Shown: positions 54,957 to 62,836 of the stretch, piece after piece | Position numbering within the stretch: the first letter of the stretch is position 1 | How the letters are laid out: every line of letters begins with the position of its first letter | Source of the DNA: JBFWRI01 sp050248995 | GTDB lineage: Bacteria; Pseudomonadota; Alphaproteobacteria; JAIXQD01 | Direction of reading: 5' to 3' | DNA length: 64,000 bases | Assembly (NCBI GenBank): GCA_050248995.1 | Contig: JBFWRI010000001.1 | Span: 62,001-126,000 of the forward strand | Notes under the pieces: model-generated | What the model was told of the DNA's origin: nothing | The model's input: the letters and a program-made list of their open reading frames with translations, nothing else | Database searches by the model: none | Position numbers and translations under genes: made by a program

Positions 54957-55372
54957 ATTTTCAGGTTGATACCCAGGAACGCAAGATCATCGTCCATGTG
55001 CCAGTGAATTTCCGGCAATGGGGCGGGAAGAAGGTGCTGGTCGGCCCCAAGGGGCAGGATTTGCGCACGTTGGACATGGAAACGCGCAAGGATGAGAAAT
55101 TGCTCAAGGCGCTGGGACGGGCGTATAAATGGCAAAAGCAAATCGCGCTGGGCAAATATCAGAACGCGCGTGAAATTGAGGAAGCTGAGAAAATCAATCA
55201 CTCCTACGTCCAGCGCGTCATGCGCATGATGATGCTATCCCCGCGCATTATTGAAGCTATTTTGGACGGCGAACAGCCCGAAGGCTTTGCCCTTACGGAT
55301 ATTGATAAGACATTCTCACCCGTATGGGACGAACAGGCTAAAAAATTCGGATTTACTTTCCGTCACGGTTAA
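54953..55372 (+). CDS. Recombinase-linked HTH protein (ParB/KorB-like)
   Basis: 139 residues. The N-terminus is charged; the C-terminal part has EEAEKINHSYVQRVMRMMMLSPRIIEAILDGEQPEGF, an HTH that looks like the ParB/KorB DNA-binding region. Proteins of this kind commonly follow the recombinase in the same cassette. ATGA overlap with the recombinase. Its 3' end overlaps the convergent HxlR gene by 20 bases. Confidence 0.75.
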
Positions 55373-55763
55373 AACGCTCTCTGGCGTATTCGATTTTATC
55401 CGCATGGCTGTTTGCCCAATGCACAAGCTCCCACAATGGGATCATCAACGACTCCCCCAATGGTGATAGACTGTATTCAACGCTGGGCGGCTTGGTGGGA
55501 TAAACTGTTCGATTGATCAGCCCATCCTCCTGCAAATCCGTAAGCGTCTTTGTCAGCATGCGCTGGGAGATTTCGGGAATTTCTCGTTTCAGTTCGCCAA
55601 ACCTGTGCGGTCGGGATGCCAGAACCACCAATATGACCATGCTCCATTTATCTGCTATATGATCAAGGATATTTCTGACAGGACACGGCCCAGGATTTTC
55701 AGCCTGTTGTTTCCAGGCACGGCAACTCTCAGTTAATTTTCTAGCGGCCTCACGTGCTGGCAT
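55353..55763 (-). CDS. HxlR-type winged-helix regulator
   Basis: 136 residues. CPVRNILDHIADKWSMVILVVLASRPHRFGELKREIPEISQRMLTKTLTDLQEDGL is the HxlR wHTH with the conserved CPV cysteine, a possible redox or aldehyde sensor. A longer N-terminus (about 25 residues) precedes the domain. It may control nearby element promoters, but no operator is evident. Antisense to the cassette, with a short convergent overlap. Confidence 0.88.
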   Translation of the reverse strand: MPAREAARKLTESCRAWKQQAENPGPCPVRNILDHIADKWSMVILVVLASRPHRFGELKREIPEISQRMLTKTLTDLQEDGLINRTVYPTKPPSVEYSLSPLGESLMIPLWELVHWANSHADKIEYARERFNRDGK

Positions 55764-56063
55764 ACTATTTCCTTAAAATTATTCTTTTTTGCTTCTGCCA
55801 GAAGGCGAAATATTGACGAACGAAGTATATATCTTGGGTGTTAATGAGACAATAAATTGATTTTGTAGGATAATTTGTTGAGTCAATTTTGTCGATCACT
55901 GTGATCTTAATTGATATTTTCCAGGGAATTGTCTAACGTCAGATCAGAACAGCGAAAAAGGCTGTTTCGGGGCTTTAGAATCCCTCGTGGCGAGCCAATG
56001 CATCAGCTCGTTAATCCGATGCGCCTCTCGACCCTACGGTCGGGGTGGCGGCGGAATATAATA

Positions 56064-56147
56064 GCGCTTGCGTGAATACGCTGCGCCGTCCACGACGGTT
56101 CTAAACACCCCGATCACCAGAGTCGTCTCTGGTGATCGTTTGTTTTT
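56064..56147 (+). ncRNA. Candidate small RNA or leader with three hairpins
   Basis: Hairpin 1: GCGC-GCGT / ACGC-GCGC with a GAAT loop (56064-56086). Hairpin 2: CCGTC-CAC-GACGG (56086-56098). Hairpin 3: a perfect 12-bp terminator stem and T-run. TATAAT at 56057-56062 precedes hairpin 1. The end lies 14 bases before the ATG of the 68-residue gene, so it is either a free RNA or an attenuated leader. Confidence 0.4.
56111..56147 (+). terminator. Strong intrinsic terminator upstream of the 68-aa gene
   Basis: CGATCACCAGAG / CTCTGGTGATCG, a perfect 12-bp stem with a TCGT loop, followed by TTTGTTTTT. Its position just ahead of a start codon is unusual. Confidence 0.88.
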
Positions 56148-56160
56148 AATCGGAGACCAC

Positions 56161-56367
56161 ATGACCAACGATGATGAAAAAGACCCTTTGCAAGCTGGAC
56201 TGGATGCCGTACCCGACAGCCCTATGATCATTGCCGCCGAGCTGCGACTGATGGCAGCAGGTGATGATCGATATTCTCGCTTCACTTACATGTCGCCCTG
56301 GATAAAAAATATCTGGAATGCTGCCGCTGACATCATCGAAGAGCAATGCAAGAATCGATTGCATTAA
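56161..56367 (+). CDS. Hypothetical protein, 68 aa
   Basis: Not recognised. ATG with CGGAGA 5 bases upstream. An acidic N-terminus (MTNDDEKDPLQAGLDAVPDSP) is followed by a helical part (MIIAAELRLMAAGDDR) and an aromatic stretch (YMSPWIKNIWNAAADIIEEQ). It is located directly behind a strong terminator, so its transcription probably depends on readthrough or on a promoter inside the terminator region. Confidence 0.55.
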   Translation: MTNDDEKDPLQAGLDAVPDSPMIIAAELRLMAAGDDRYSRFTYMSPWIKNIWNAAADIIEEQCKNRLH

Positions 56368-56580
56368 CACGCTAGTATTACATACAAGCATATGCCATAC
56401 ATTCCACCCAGCGCGTGGAATCAATTTTGTCCGCATTGATTTTTGATTATCCCCTACGCGCTGGAAATTGCTGAAATGATGGGCTGCGTAAAGCTACCGC
56501 CTTGAATTCTCATTAGATAAAAATCCTCCTGCATATCATGGTAACCGCGACCGTAACCTAGCGGTAACTATTGGATTTTG

Positions 56581-56605
56581 AAGTGCCTTCTTGCGCACTT
56601 TTTTT
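56581..56605 (+). terminator. Intrinsic terminator in the long non-coding stretch
   Basis: AAGTGC / GCACTT (56581-56586 with 56595-56600), 8-base loop, then TTTTT. It has no coding gene directly upstream, so it may end a small RNA transcribed from 56368-56580. Confidence 0.65.
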
Positions 56606-56838
56606 GCATTCATACCCTCACAACCGCCGCTAGAAAAATGAGCCGATAAACACCAGTCACGCGCTGGTGATAACCGCCCTACGGAATGGAAGTTGTGAAG
56701 TTTATGAATGTCTCTGCAGTAAATTTGTTTGTTTGCTATCACGACTCCTGGCGGTGTGACGAATGATTGCTGGCGAGCAGTCGCGCGATAAGCGCACGTC
56801 TTACATGAGTTAAAGAACACAAATTCTGTCGATCACCC

Positions 56839-56871
56839 TTCCTTTTCCTGGGGCTAACCAAGGAAAAGGAA
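56839..56871 (+). promoter_or_regulatory. Hairpin that sequesters the Shine-Dalgarno of the sigma-like gene
   Basis: TTCCTTTTCCT (56839-56849) pairs perfectly, 11 bp, with AGGAAAAGGAA (56861-56871), and the second arm is the ribosome-binding site that touches the ATG at 56873. The loop is 11 bases. The stem is A-U/G-C mixed, so melting by heat or by a trans-acting factor could switch translation on. Confidence 0.75.
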
Positions 56872-56872
56872 A

Positions 56873-57454
56873 ATGTCTAAAAACAGCTACAGCGGCGTAG
56901 ATTCCTACGCCGCTTTTTTTGTCGCTTATAAAGCAAAAACTCTCACACGCATGCCGATGTTTTCTGCAGATGACTTCGAAGATTTGCAGCAAGAATTGAT
57001 GATTGCTTATCTTCATGCATGGCCGAGCTTCGATCCCAGCAAAGGTGATCGGCGCAGCTTTATCAAGGCCGCCGTCAACAATGCTGCCCGCAACCTTGTC
57101 GTGGCTGCAGAGGCGCAAAAGCGCTGGACGGGTATCACGTTGGCATCGCTGGCAACGGCCATTTCAGATCAGGATGATAGCCCAACCCTGGCGGACGCCA
57201 TTTCCAATGAGGATGGTCTGTGGGACAGCGTTTATCTCGGTTATGACCAGCTTAGCGTAGATCTGCGCCATGACCTGGATCGTGCGATATCCCAGCTCCC
57301 TCCTGATTTGGCCAGAATATGTCTTTTATTGAAGACGCGGACGATTACCGAAATTGCTGCCGAGACGGGCATTCCCCGTACCACCATTCAGGATGCCGTC
57401 AAAAAACTTAGGAAAATCATGGGGAAAGCAGGTCTACGAATTTATTTATCGTGA
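56873..57454 (+). CDS. Sigma-70-like factor (region 2 and region 4)
   Basis: 193 residues. DDFEDLQQELMIAYLHAWPSFDPSKGDRRSFIKAAVNNAARNLV resembles sigma region 2. The C-terminal DLDRAISQLPPDLARICLLLKTRTITEIAAETGIPRTTIQDAVKKLRKIM is a region-4 HTH. It would direct RNA polymerase or regulate phage late genes. Start ATG has AGGAAAAGGA, which lies inside a hairpin. Codons 7-16 contain a perfect intrinsic terminator. The segment FVAYKAKTLTRM that follows the terminator is part of the conserved domain, so the start is probably right and the terminator is really inside the gene. Confidence 0.8.
   Translation: MSKNSYSGVDSYAAFFVAYKAKTLTRMPMFSADDFEDLQQELMIAYLHAWPSFDPSKGDRRSFIKAAVNNAARNLVVAAEAQKRWTGITLASLATAISDQDDSPTLADAISNEDGLWDSVYLGYDQLSVDLRHDLDRAISQLPPDLARICLLLKTRTITEIAAETGIPRTTIQDAVKKLRKIMGKAGLRIYLS
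56891..56920 (+). terminator. Canonical intrinsic terminator inside the sigma-like coding region
   Basis: AGCGGCGTAG / CTACGCCGCT, a perfect 10-bp stem with an ATTC loop, followed by TTTTTTT and located in codons 7 to 16. Translation would melt it; lack of translation would let it form. Confidence 0.85.
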
Positions 57455-57531
57455 TTGTCATTTTTTTCCGTCGTTTCGGACGCGGTCTCTGTACCGGCCA
57501 AGGAGAACACAACCCTTGGAAGGAGAAAAAT

Positions 57532-57741
57532 ATGTCCGAAGCCAATCACAATGCCATTTTTAAATGGGTACAGCACACACCTCTCGGCCAGCTTAAGGCT
57601 CTCACAGATGAGCGCCTGCAGGAAATCCGCGAAACGCTGGCCAAGGAAGTCCGCGAGATCGGTCGCGCCCAGCAATGGATTGACGGCGTAATCAAGCTGA
57701 AAGCCATCGAGCGCGATAAAGCATCGGCGACGGAAGCATAA
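57532..57741 (+). CDS. Small helical protein, 69 aa
   Basis: Not recognised. AAGGAG stands 7 bases before the ATG. Mostly charged helix (RLQEIRETLAKEVREIGRAQQWIDGVIKL), likely coiled coil. It sits between the sigma-like gene and the primase-helicase, and its TAA is 4 bases before the GTG of the latter. Possibly a replication accessory, but nothing in the sequence proves it. Confidence 0.55.
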   Translation: MSEANHNAIFKWVQHTPLGQLKALTDERLQEIRETLAKEVREIGRAQQWIDGVIKLKAIERDKASATEA

Positions 57742-57745
57742 TGCG

Positions 57746-59827
57746 GTGACGTTGGATAACGCTACACCGTCAAAAGTCGTGCCTCTGAAGCCGCCAACGG
57801 CTTCGGAATTGCGTTCGCGCCTGCTTGGCTCATTGCCATCCATTTTGCATTACCTTCTGCCCGCTGGCGTTCTGCGCGGTGGGAAATTCATGGTCGGCAA
57901 TGTCCAGGGCGAAAAAGGCGACAGCCTTGTTGTCGAGATGAACGGCGCAAAAGCTGGACTGTGGCATGATTTTGCCACGGGCGCTGGGGGCGACATTCTT
58001 GATCTCTGGGCGGTTATCAAAGGTTTCGACCGCCAGACGCAATTCCCTGCATTGCTGCAGGATATTCAAACCCATCTTGGAGCTGGAATTGATACACGGC
58101 CTTATAAGCCTTCATCGCCAGAACCACAGGGACAAAGCAGAAAGCTCGGAAAACCGACTGCCAAATGGGATTATACCGATGCGCACGGCAATATCATCGC
58201 CAGTGTGTATCGGTATGATTCCGATGGTCGCAAAGAATTCAGACCATGGGATGCTGTGCGCGGGGTCATGCGTGCGCCCGACATTCGCCCCCTCTATAAT
58301 CAGGTCGGATTGAAGGACGCTGCGCTGGTGGTGTTGACCGAGGGCGAGAAATGCGCCCAGGCTTTGATTTCCGTGGGCATTTGCGCGACCACGGCTATGA
58401 ATGGCGCAAAAGCGCCGGTCAATAAAACGGACTGGTCTCCGCTCCAGGGAAAGCACGTTATCATCTGGCCAGATCATGATGAGCCAGGGCTGGAATATGC
58501 ACGCCGTGCAGCCAGCGCCGCTGCCCGCGCGGGTGCGGTGCAGGTTGAAGTTCTGAAAATCCCGCCTGAAAAACCGCCCAAATGGGATGCGGCAGATGCC
58601 GTTGCCGAAGGTCTGCATGTCCATGACATCATCCGCAAATGGGAACGGGTGGCGGTCAAAGACCCTCCACCAACGCAAGGCAGCCTTGCCATGTACAGCA
58701 TTGGGCAGCTGCAAGCTGATAAACGGCCAATACCAGATGATTTAATCTCTCCACGCGTCCTCACGCCTGGCGGAACGCTGGTGTTCGGTGGTGCGCCCAA
58801 GGTCGGCAAGAGCGATTTTATTATATCGCTGTTGACACACATGGCGGCGGGCGTGCCGTTTATCGGACTTTCCGCGCCCCGTCCTCTCCGAGTGTTCTAT
58901 CTGCAGGCCGAGATTCAATACGACTATCTGAGGGAACGCATCCACAGAATTCATATCGTGCATGAACATCTGGATCAGCTGGAGCGTAATTTCGTTATTA
59001 CGCCGCAGATCAGCATGACGCTGGATGACGATGGTATCGAGCGTATCGCACAGGCTGTCGCAGAACGATTTGGCAAAACGCCGCCGGACATCATTGCCAT
59101 CGATCCCTTGCGTAATGTTTTTGATGGTGGCGGCATCGGCGGTGAAAATGACAATGACGCGATGATGTTTTTCATGTCGCGGCGCGTGGAAAAGTTAAGG
59201 CAGAAAATAAATCCTCACGCTGGCGTTATCATTGCCCACCACACGAAGAAAATCCTCAAGCGGCAAGTCGAGGAAGACCCGTTCCAGTCCTTCAGCGGCG
59301 CTGGTGCGCTCAGATCATATTATACGTCTGGCATATTGCTGCATCGACCGGATGAAAGCCGCCCAGAGCGCACACTGCTATTTGAATTGCGCAACGGTAA
59401 AGAAATCAAACCAAAAACAATCATGCGCGGTGAGCGTGGATGGCAGGTCGCTTTAGAAAAAGCCGTCACGCAGACTGTCATTGAGCGATCCGAACCCATC
59501 ATCCGTATTTTACTGGATGAAGCTGCACAAGGGCGCGTCTATACCGCGAGGCAATTCTCCGATGCGTTTTCCAATCACGACGCGCTGGGCGGCAGTCGTG
59601 CCATCCGCAGCAAAATGCAAGCGTTGGCAGATGCTGGAATTATCAAATTTTTTAAGAACGGTGATGCGTATGGCTTCCCTCTGCCGCAACGCACGCATCA
59701 GGGCTACCTGTGGGCTGACGGCATGCGCCTGTCAAACGGCACGAGCATAGCAGCCACTCACCAAAAACACGCAGAGACAGGCAACATTGTGCCGGTGTCT
59801 GCTTCGACAGATGGGTGGGAATCATGA
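57746..59827 (+). CDS. TOPRIM primase fused to RecA-like (RepA-type) helicase
   Basis: 693 residues from GTG (GGAAG upstream). N-terminal part has primase-associated LWHDFATGAGGDILDLWAV, then a TOPRIM core with the Glu in LTEGEKCAQAL and the Asp pair in IIWPDHDEPG. From about residue 330 an AAA/RecA ATPase has Walker A FGGAPKVGKSDF, Walker B-like DIIAIDPLRN and a sensor IIAHHTKK. This two-part plan is common in phages and integrative elements and would prime and unwind DNA at the element's own origin. The C-terminus has a winged-helix-like end. The iteron-like array follows directly. Confidence 0.88.
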   Translation: MTLDNATPSKVVPLKPPTASELRSRLLGSLPSILHYLLPAGVLRGGKFMVGNVQGEKGDSLVVEMNGAKAGLWHDFATGAGGDILDLWAVIKGFDRQTQFPALLQDIQTHLGAGIDTRPYKPSSPEPQGQSRKLGKPTAKWDYTDAHGNIIASVYRYDSDGRKEFRPWDAVRGVMRAPDIRPLYNQVGLKDAALVVLTEGEKCAQALISVGICATTAMNGAKAPVNKTDWSPLQGKHVIIWPDHDEPGLEYARRAASAAARAGAVQVEVLKIPPEKPPKWDAADAVAEGLHVHDIIRKWERVAVKDPPPTQGSLAMYSIGQLQADKRPIPDDLISPRVLTPGGTLVFGGAPKVGKSDFIISLLTHMAAGVPFIGLSAPRPLRVFYLQAEIQYDYLRERIHRIHIVHEHLDQLERNFVITPQISMTLDDDGIERIAQAVAERFGKTPPDIIAIDPLRNVFDGGGIGGENDNDAMMFFMSRRVEKLRQKINPHAGVIIAHHTKKILKRQVEEDPFQSFSGAGALRSYYTSGILLHRPDESRPERTLLFELRNGKEIKPKTIMRGERGWQVALEKAVTQTVIERSEPIIRILLDEAAQGRVYTARQFSDAFSNHDALGGSRAIRSKMQALADAGIIKFFKNGDAYGFPLPQRTHQGYLWADGMRLSNGTSIAATHQKHAETGNIVPVSASTDGWES

Positions 59828-60114
59828 TGGCAAAATTTCCTTCCCACTGCCCACTCACTGCCCACTGGTTGCCCACTGAAACAGGCAAAAAGCGGCAGAA
59901 AATAAGGCTTTTCGCCTCAACCCGCAGTGGGAACTTGCCCACTGAATTTGCCCACTGCCCACTGAAAAAACGCATTTCAGAACAGCGATTTAGGGTCAGT
60001 GGGCAGTGGGAAGGCATCCCCTTACTCCTACGGAGTAACGCTGACGCTGCCCCTGCAGGGCGCAGCGATCAGCTCCGTGTTTTTCAACCCCCAACGAAAG
60101 GACAATCTGCATGA
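59824..60114 (+). CDS. Small basic protein over the iteron array, 96 aa
   Basis: Not recognised. ATGA overlaps link it to both neighbours, which supports a real coupled gene. Its composition is dominated by the repeat CCCACT (HCPLTAHWLP, HCPLK) and it has no clear fold. The DNA is a strong candidate for cis-acting repeats, so it may be origin DNA that happens to be open. Confidence 0.4.
   Translation: MMAKFPSHCPLTAHWLPTETGKKRQKIRLFASTRSGNLPTEFAHCPLKKRISEQRFRVSGQWEGIPLLLRSNADAAPAGRSDQLRVFQPPTKGQSA
59843..60010. repeat. Iteron-like array of CCCACT/AGTGGG
   Basis: Seven CCCACT and three AGTGGG copies lie in this 170-base interval, often as CCCACTG tandem units. CCCACTGCCCACTGA (59951-59965) is a perfect 15-bp inverted repeat of TCAGTGGGCAGTGGG (59996-60010), with a 30-base spacer. 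Such arrays next to a primase-helicase are typical of phage or plasmid origins. Confidence 0.7.
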
Positions 60115-60497
60115 ACGATGAAAAATATCTCAACCCAGGTGAAAGCTACGTCGAAGAAAGGCTGCAATCAGCCGCCCGAACTTTGCGCCGTCTCCCGAAT
60201 ATCAAAGTCCAGGGCTATTTCAGCACTTGGCCTGCCATCATCCGTGAACCGATGGAAATTTTGCAGATGGAGCCGGAACCGATGCGCATTCGTCCCACAG
60301 CGGAAGACATCAGCGAAATGGAGGAGGTTTTGTTTGTCTGGCTGAAATGGCTGGAACCGGAAGAACGCCGCCTTGTGTGGCTGCGTGCCGAGCGCGTGCG
60401 CTGGAAACTGATTTGCGGGCGCTTCGGCGTAGGACGCACCAAGGCGTGGGAAATGTACCGCCGTGCGCTGGCCTGTATCGCCGCAAAACTGCGCTGA
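60111..60497 (+). CDS. DUF6362 protein
   Basis: 128 residues. YVEERLQSAARTLRRLPNIKVQGYFSTWPAIIREP and the C-terminal HTH-like WLRAERVRWKLICGRFGVGRTKAWEMYRRAL match DUF6362, found in phage early regions. The HTH suggests DNA binding. ATGA overlap with the preceding gene. Confidence 0.8.
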   Translation: MNDEKYLNPGESYVEERLQSAARTLRRLPNIKVQGYFSTWPAIIREPMEILQMEPEPMRIRPTAEDISEMEEVLFVWLKWLEPEERRLVWLRAERVRWKLICGRFGVGRTKAWEMYRRALACIAAKLR

Positions 60498-60615
60498 TTT
60501 CAATGATTATCAAATGATCGTTCATGGCCAAAAAAAGCAATCATTTCTGGGTCTTATTCGCTTGATAAGCGCCGCGAATGAAGCGTTCATGTGATTGTAA
60601 CAAAGGAGAAAAACC

Positions 60616-61134
60616 ATGAAAAACATTGAGATTTTGAAGACCGAAAACAAAGATTGGGGCTTTTGGGGAACCAGCGACCGCAACGGCTACGACGCGGAGT
60701 TGACCTGGAACGCCGCCAGCAGATTTTTGATGACCGAGTTTGAATTGAGCGCCGAGCAAGCTCGCGATGTGTTGGACTCACGCTTTGGCCGACACCTCGC
60801 TGACGACCTGAGCTTCATTGAAAATGGCAAAGGCGAATCAAAAGGGCCGATCAGCACAGCGGCAATCAACAAGCACCTGACATTGCGGGTGGCCGACCGA
60901 GGCTGGCGCGATTGTTTTGAAAATGCCATCCGCGATGTCACGGGGAAAACCTTCCCGCGCAAAGCACCGAAGAGCAAAGATGAAGTTTTTACGCTGATTG
61001 CCCAGCAGCACCTTGGCATTGAAACGCTGGTCGAACGCAAATCGGACAGCCTCGACTTCCACGATGTCGCGGTTTGGAGCGTCAAGGACGCGCTGGAAGC
61101 TGCGTTTGAAGCTGGCCGCAAGGCACGGAAATAA
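60616..61134 (+). CDS. DUF6900-type protein
   Basis: 172 residues. The N-terminal part (WGFWGTSDRNGYDAELTWNAASRFL, DVLDSRFGRHLADDL) and the C-terminal part (IAQQHLGIETLVERKSDSLDFHDVAVWSVKDALEAAFEAGR) match two segments known in plasmid and phage accessory proteins; the second is the DUF6900 region. AAGGAG precedes the ATG. Function unknown. Confidence 0.75.
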   Translation: MKNIEILKTENKDWGFWGTSDRNGYDAELTWNAASRFLMTEFELSAEQARDVLDSRFGRHLADDLSFIENGKGESKGPISTAAINKHLTLRVADRGWRDCFENAIRDVTGKTFPRKAPKSKDEVFTLIAQQHLGIETLVERKSDSLDFHDVAVWSVKDALEAAFEAGRKARK

Positions 61135-61145
61135 GGGAGGTCGCC

Positions 61146-61631
61146 ATGAACAAAACCAACACCCACACATACAACGAAACCAGCGAGAAAATCGTATCCA
61201 TCTTATCGCAGCTGTCAGAGCATTTTTACGCACCTCTGCGCTTTGGCACGGGCGAAGAAAGAAAGCCGATTACACAAGCCGACCTTAAGAAAGTCGAGAA
61301 CGCCTATAAAAAATTGAACAATCTTGCCAGAAGCTGCGGGCTTGATGTCGACAATATCCACAAAACTTTCCTCGGCATGGTAAACGCCAGCTACAAAGAA
61401 TTGGTCGAGGTTTTTGGCCAGCCCAAAGCGGGCGATGGATATAAAACCGAAGCTGAATGGCAGGTCGAGCTAATCCCTGGTCATTTTGCCACCATTTACA
61501 ATTACAAAAATAGCCGATCCTACGACAGCAAAAACCCTACCATCAAACGGGTGCGGGAATGGAGCGTGAACGGCACGGACTCCGATGCCATTGAATGGGT
61601 CAAAGGCATGCTTGGACAAGATACGAAATAA
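61146..61631 (+). CDS. Hypothetical phage-type protein, 161 aa
   Basis: Not named. The N-terminus is helical; the C-terminus (DGYKTEAEWQVELIPGHFATIYNYKNSRSYD ... WSVNGTDSDAIEWV) resembles a segment repeated in phage accessory proteins. GGGAGG precedes the ATG. It starts 11 bases after the previous gene. Confidence 0.6.
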   Translation: MNKTNTHTYNETSEKIVSILSQLSEHFYAPLRFGTGEERKPITQADLKKVENAYKKLNNLARSCGLDVDNIHKTFLGMVNASYKELVEVFGQPKAGDGYKTEAEWQVELIPGHFATIYNYKNSRSYDSKNPTIKRVREWSVNGTDSDAIEWVKGMLGQDTK

Positions 61632-61641
61632 GGAAGATACC

Positions 61642-62157
61642 ATGAACGACACCCTCCGCGTCATTTACGCCCGCAAGCCAGCCGACTGGCACGAAATTGA
61701 ATCCTGCAGCCGTTACGGAAGTGGCACGGCATACAAAACCGAGATTATTGAAACGCGGGAAATGACCGCCACCGAATATGATGAGTTTATCGCTACCCCG
61801 TTAAAATCCCGCGACTGGCTGGATGGCAAGGGAGGCTGGAAAAACAATGACACGCGCCTTGCCATTGCCGTTACATCCCCAGGGCGGGAAACGCTGTATG
61901 TCGATCCGTCAGGTTCGAATTATGGCCGTTATGTCGGGCGACGCGTGGCTGATCCCACGGTGGTGAAATTTCCTGAAGTTCGGGTGCGGCTGGTTGGGCA
62001 GGACGGCAATGCTTTCAATGTCCTTGGCCTTTGCAAACGTGCCGCCTATCGCGCTGGTGTATCAGATCTGGATATCGCGGCGTTTCTCGATGAGGCGACC
62101 GATGGTGATTACAACCACTTGCTGGCCACATGCCAGCGCTGGTTCGATTGTTATTAA
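61642..62157 (+). CDS. Hypothetical phage-type protein, 171 aa
   Basis: Not named. The C-terminal region VRVRLVGQDGNAFNVLGLCKRAAYRAGVSDLDIAAFLDEATDGDYNHLLATCQRWFD is a domain seen in several phage accessory genes. AAGGAAG precedes the ATG. The same short spacing and strong SD as its neighbours indicate one early operon. Confidence 0.65.
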   Translation: MNDTLRVIYARKPADWHEIESCSRYGSGTAYKTEIIETREMTATEYDEFIATPLKSRDWLDGKGGWKNNDTRLAIAVTSPGRETLYVDPSGSNYGRYVGRRVADPTVVKFPEVRVRLVGQDGNAFNVLGLCKRAAYRAGVSDLDIAAFLDEATDGDYNHLLATCQRWFDCY

Positions 62158-62171
62158 TAAGGAGACAAATC

Positions 62172-62621
62172 ATGAAACTGCATTTTCCATGGAACGAAAT
62201 CGAAAAACTGATTGAAGAGGTTGATACGGCCACCACAGCCAGAACCCTGTACGAGGAAGAAACAGGTAAGGGTCTATGGCTGGTGGGCGACCAAGGCGTG
62301 TACCTGATGCCCAATACGACCGATGGCATCCACCACGCCAAGCTGAGCAAAGATGACCGTCGCCTTGTCGTCTACGCCAGAGAATGCAACCCCGACCGCA
62401 TGGAGTTTGATGACTGGTGGGACAACAAGCGTCAGTCCTTTGGCGGTGACGATGGTGTGGAATTCTTGAACTTGCAGGAGATCAAGGATATGGCTGCCCA
62501 TGGCGTGGTTGATGGGCATGCACCTGATAGTCTGGTGATTGAATTTACCTCCAGCCAAATTGCCCTGAGCGTTGTGTTTAAAACACGCCACGATCAGCGG
62601 CGATACGTTAGCTCTAAATAA
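62172..62621 (+). CDS. DUF3085 protein
   Basis: 149 residues. GKGLWLVGDQGVYLMPNT and YARECNPDRMEFDDWWDNKRQSFGGDDGVEFL are the DUF3085 motifs. It is an accessory gene of plasmids and phages with no known role. AAGGAGA precedes the ATG. It ends the run, and a terminator follows. Confidence 0.8.
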   Translation: MKLHFPWNEIEKLIEEVDTATTARTLYEEETGKGLWLVGDQGVYLMPNTTDGIHHAKLSKDDRRLVVYARECNPDRMEFDDWWDNKRQSFGGDDGVEFLNLQEIKDMAAHGVVDGHAPDSLVIEFTSSQIALSVVFKTRHDQRRYVSSK

Positions 62622-62706
62622 TAAAATAAATGTCCGAACATAATTGTTACGGACAACGCGAACATTTTTTGCCATTCTAATCACTATCATCGCGACCATT
62701 GACACC

Positions 62707-62735
62707 AAAGCCACGCATCCCCGCGTGGCTTTTTT
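62707..62735 (+). terminator. Terminator after the accessory operon
   Basis: AAAGCCACGC / GCGTGGCTTT, perfect 10-bp stem, loop ATCCCC, T-run TTTTTT. Confidence 0.9.
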
Positions 62736-62836
62736 CATATGCGACGCGATGCCGAAGGCAAAAAGGTACTTCCGGCGATTGGCCCCTATGCGGCGGGCTG
62801 AGGCGCAGGACTTTTTTAGTCACAGACTTTTTTTCT

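Larger units (their letters stand above)
55764..56160. other. 397-base non-coding stretch with structured RNA candidate
   Basis: The left half is AT-rich (regulatory side of the HxlR gene). The right half holds three successive hairpins and a strong intrinsic terminator (56064-56147), listed separately. No gene is supported here. Confidence 0.6.
56368..56872. other. 505-base non-coding stretch before the sigma-like gene
   Basis: No gene supported. Contents: three copies of the 9-mer CCAGCGCGT (56408-56416 forward; 56456-56464 and 56659-56667 reverse), three GTAAC motifs spaced 12 and 11 bases (56541, 56553, 56564), an intrinsic terminator at 56581-56605 and the SD-sequestering hairpin at the right end. 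It looks regulatory or origin-like. Confidence 0.6.
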
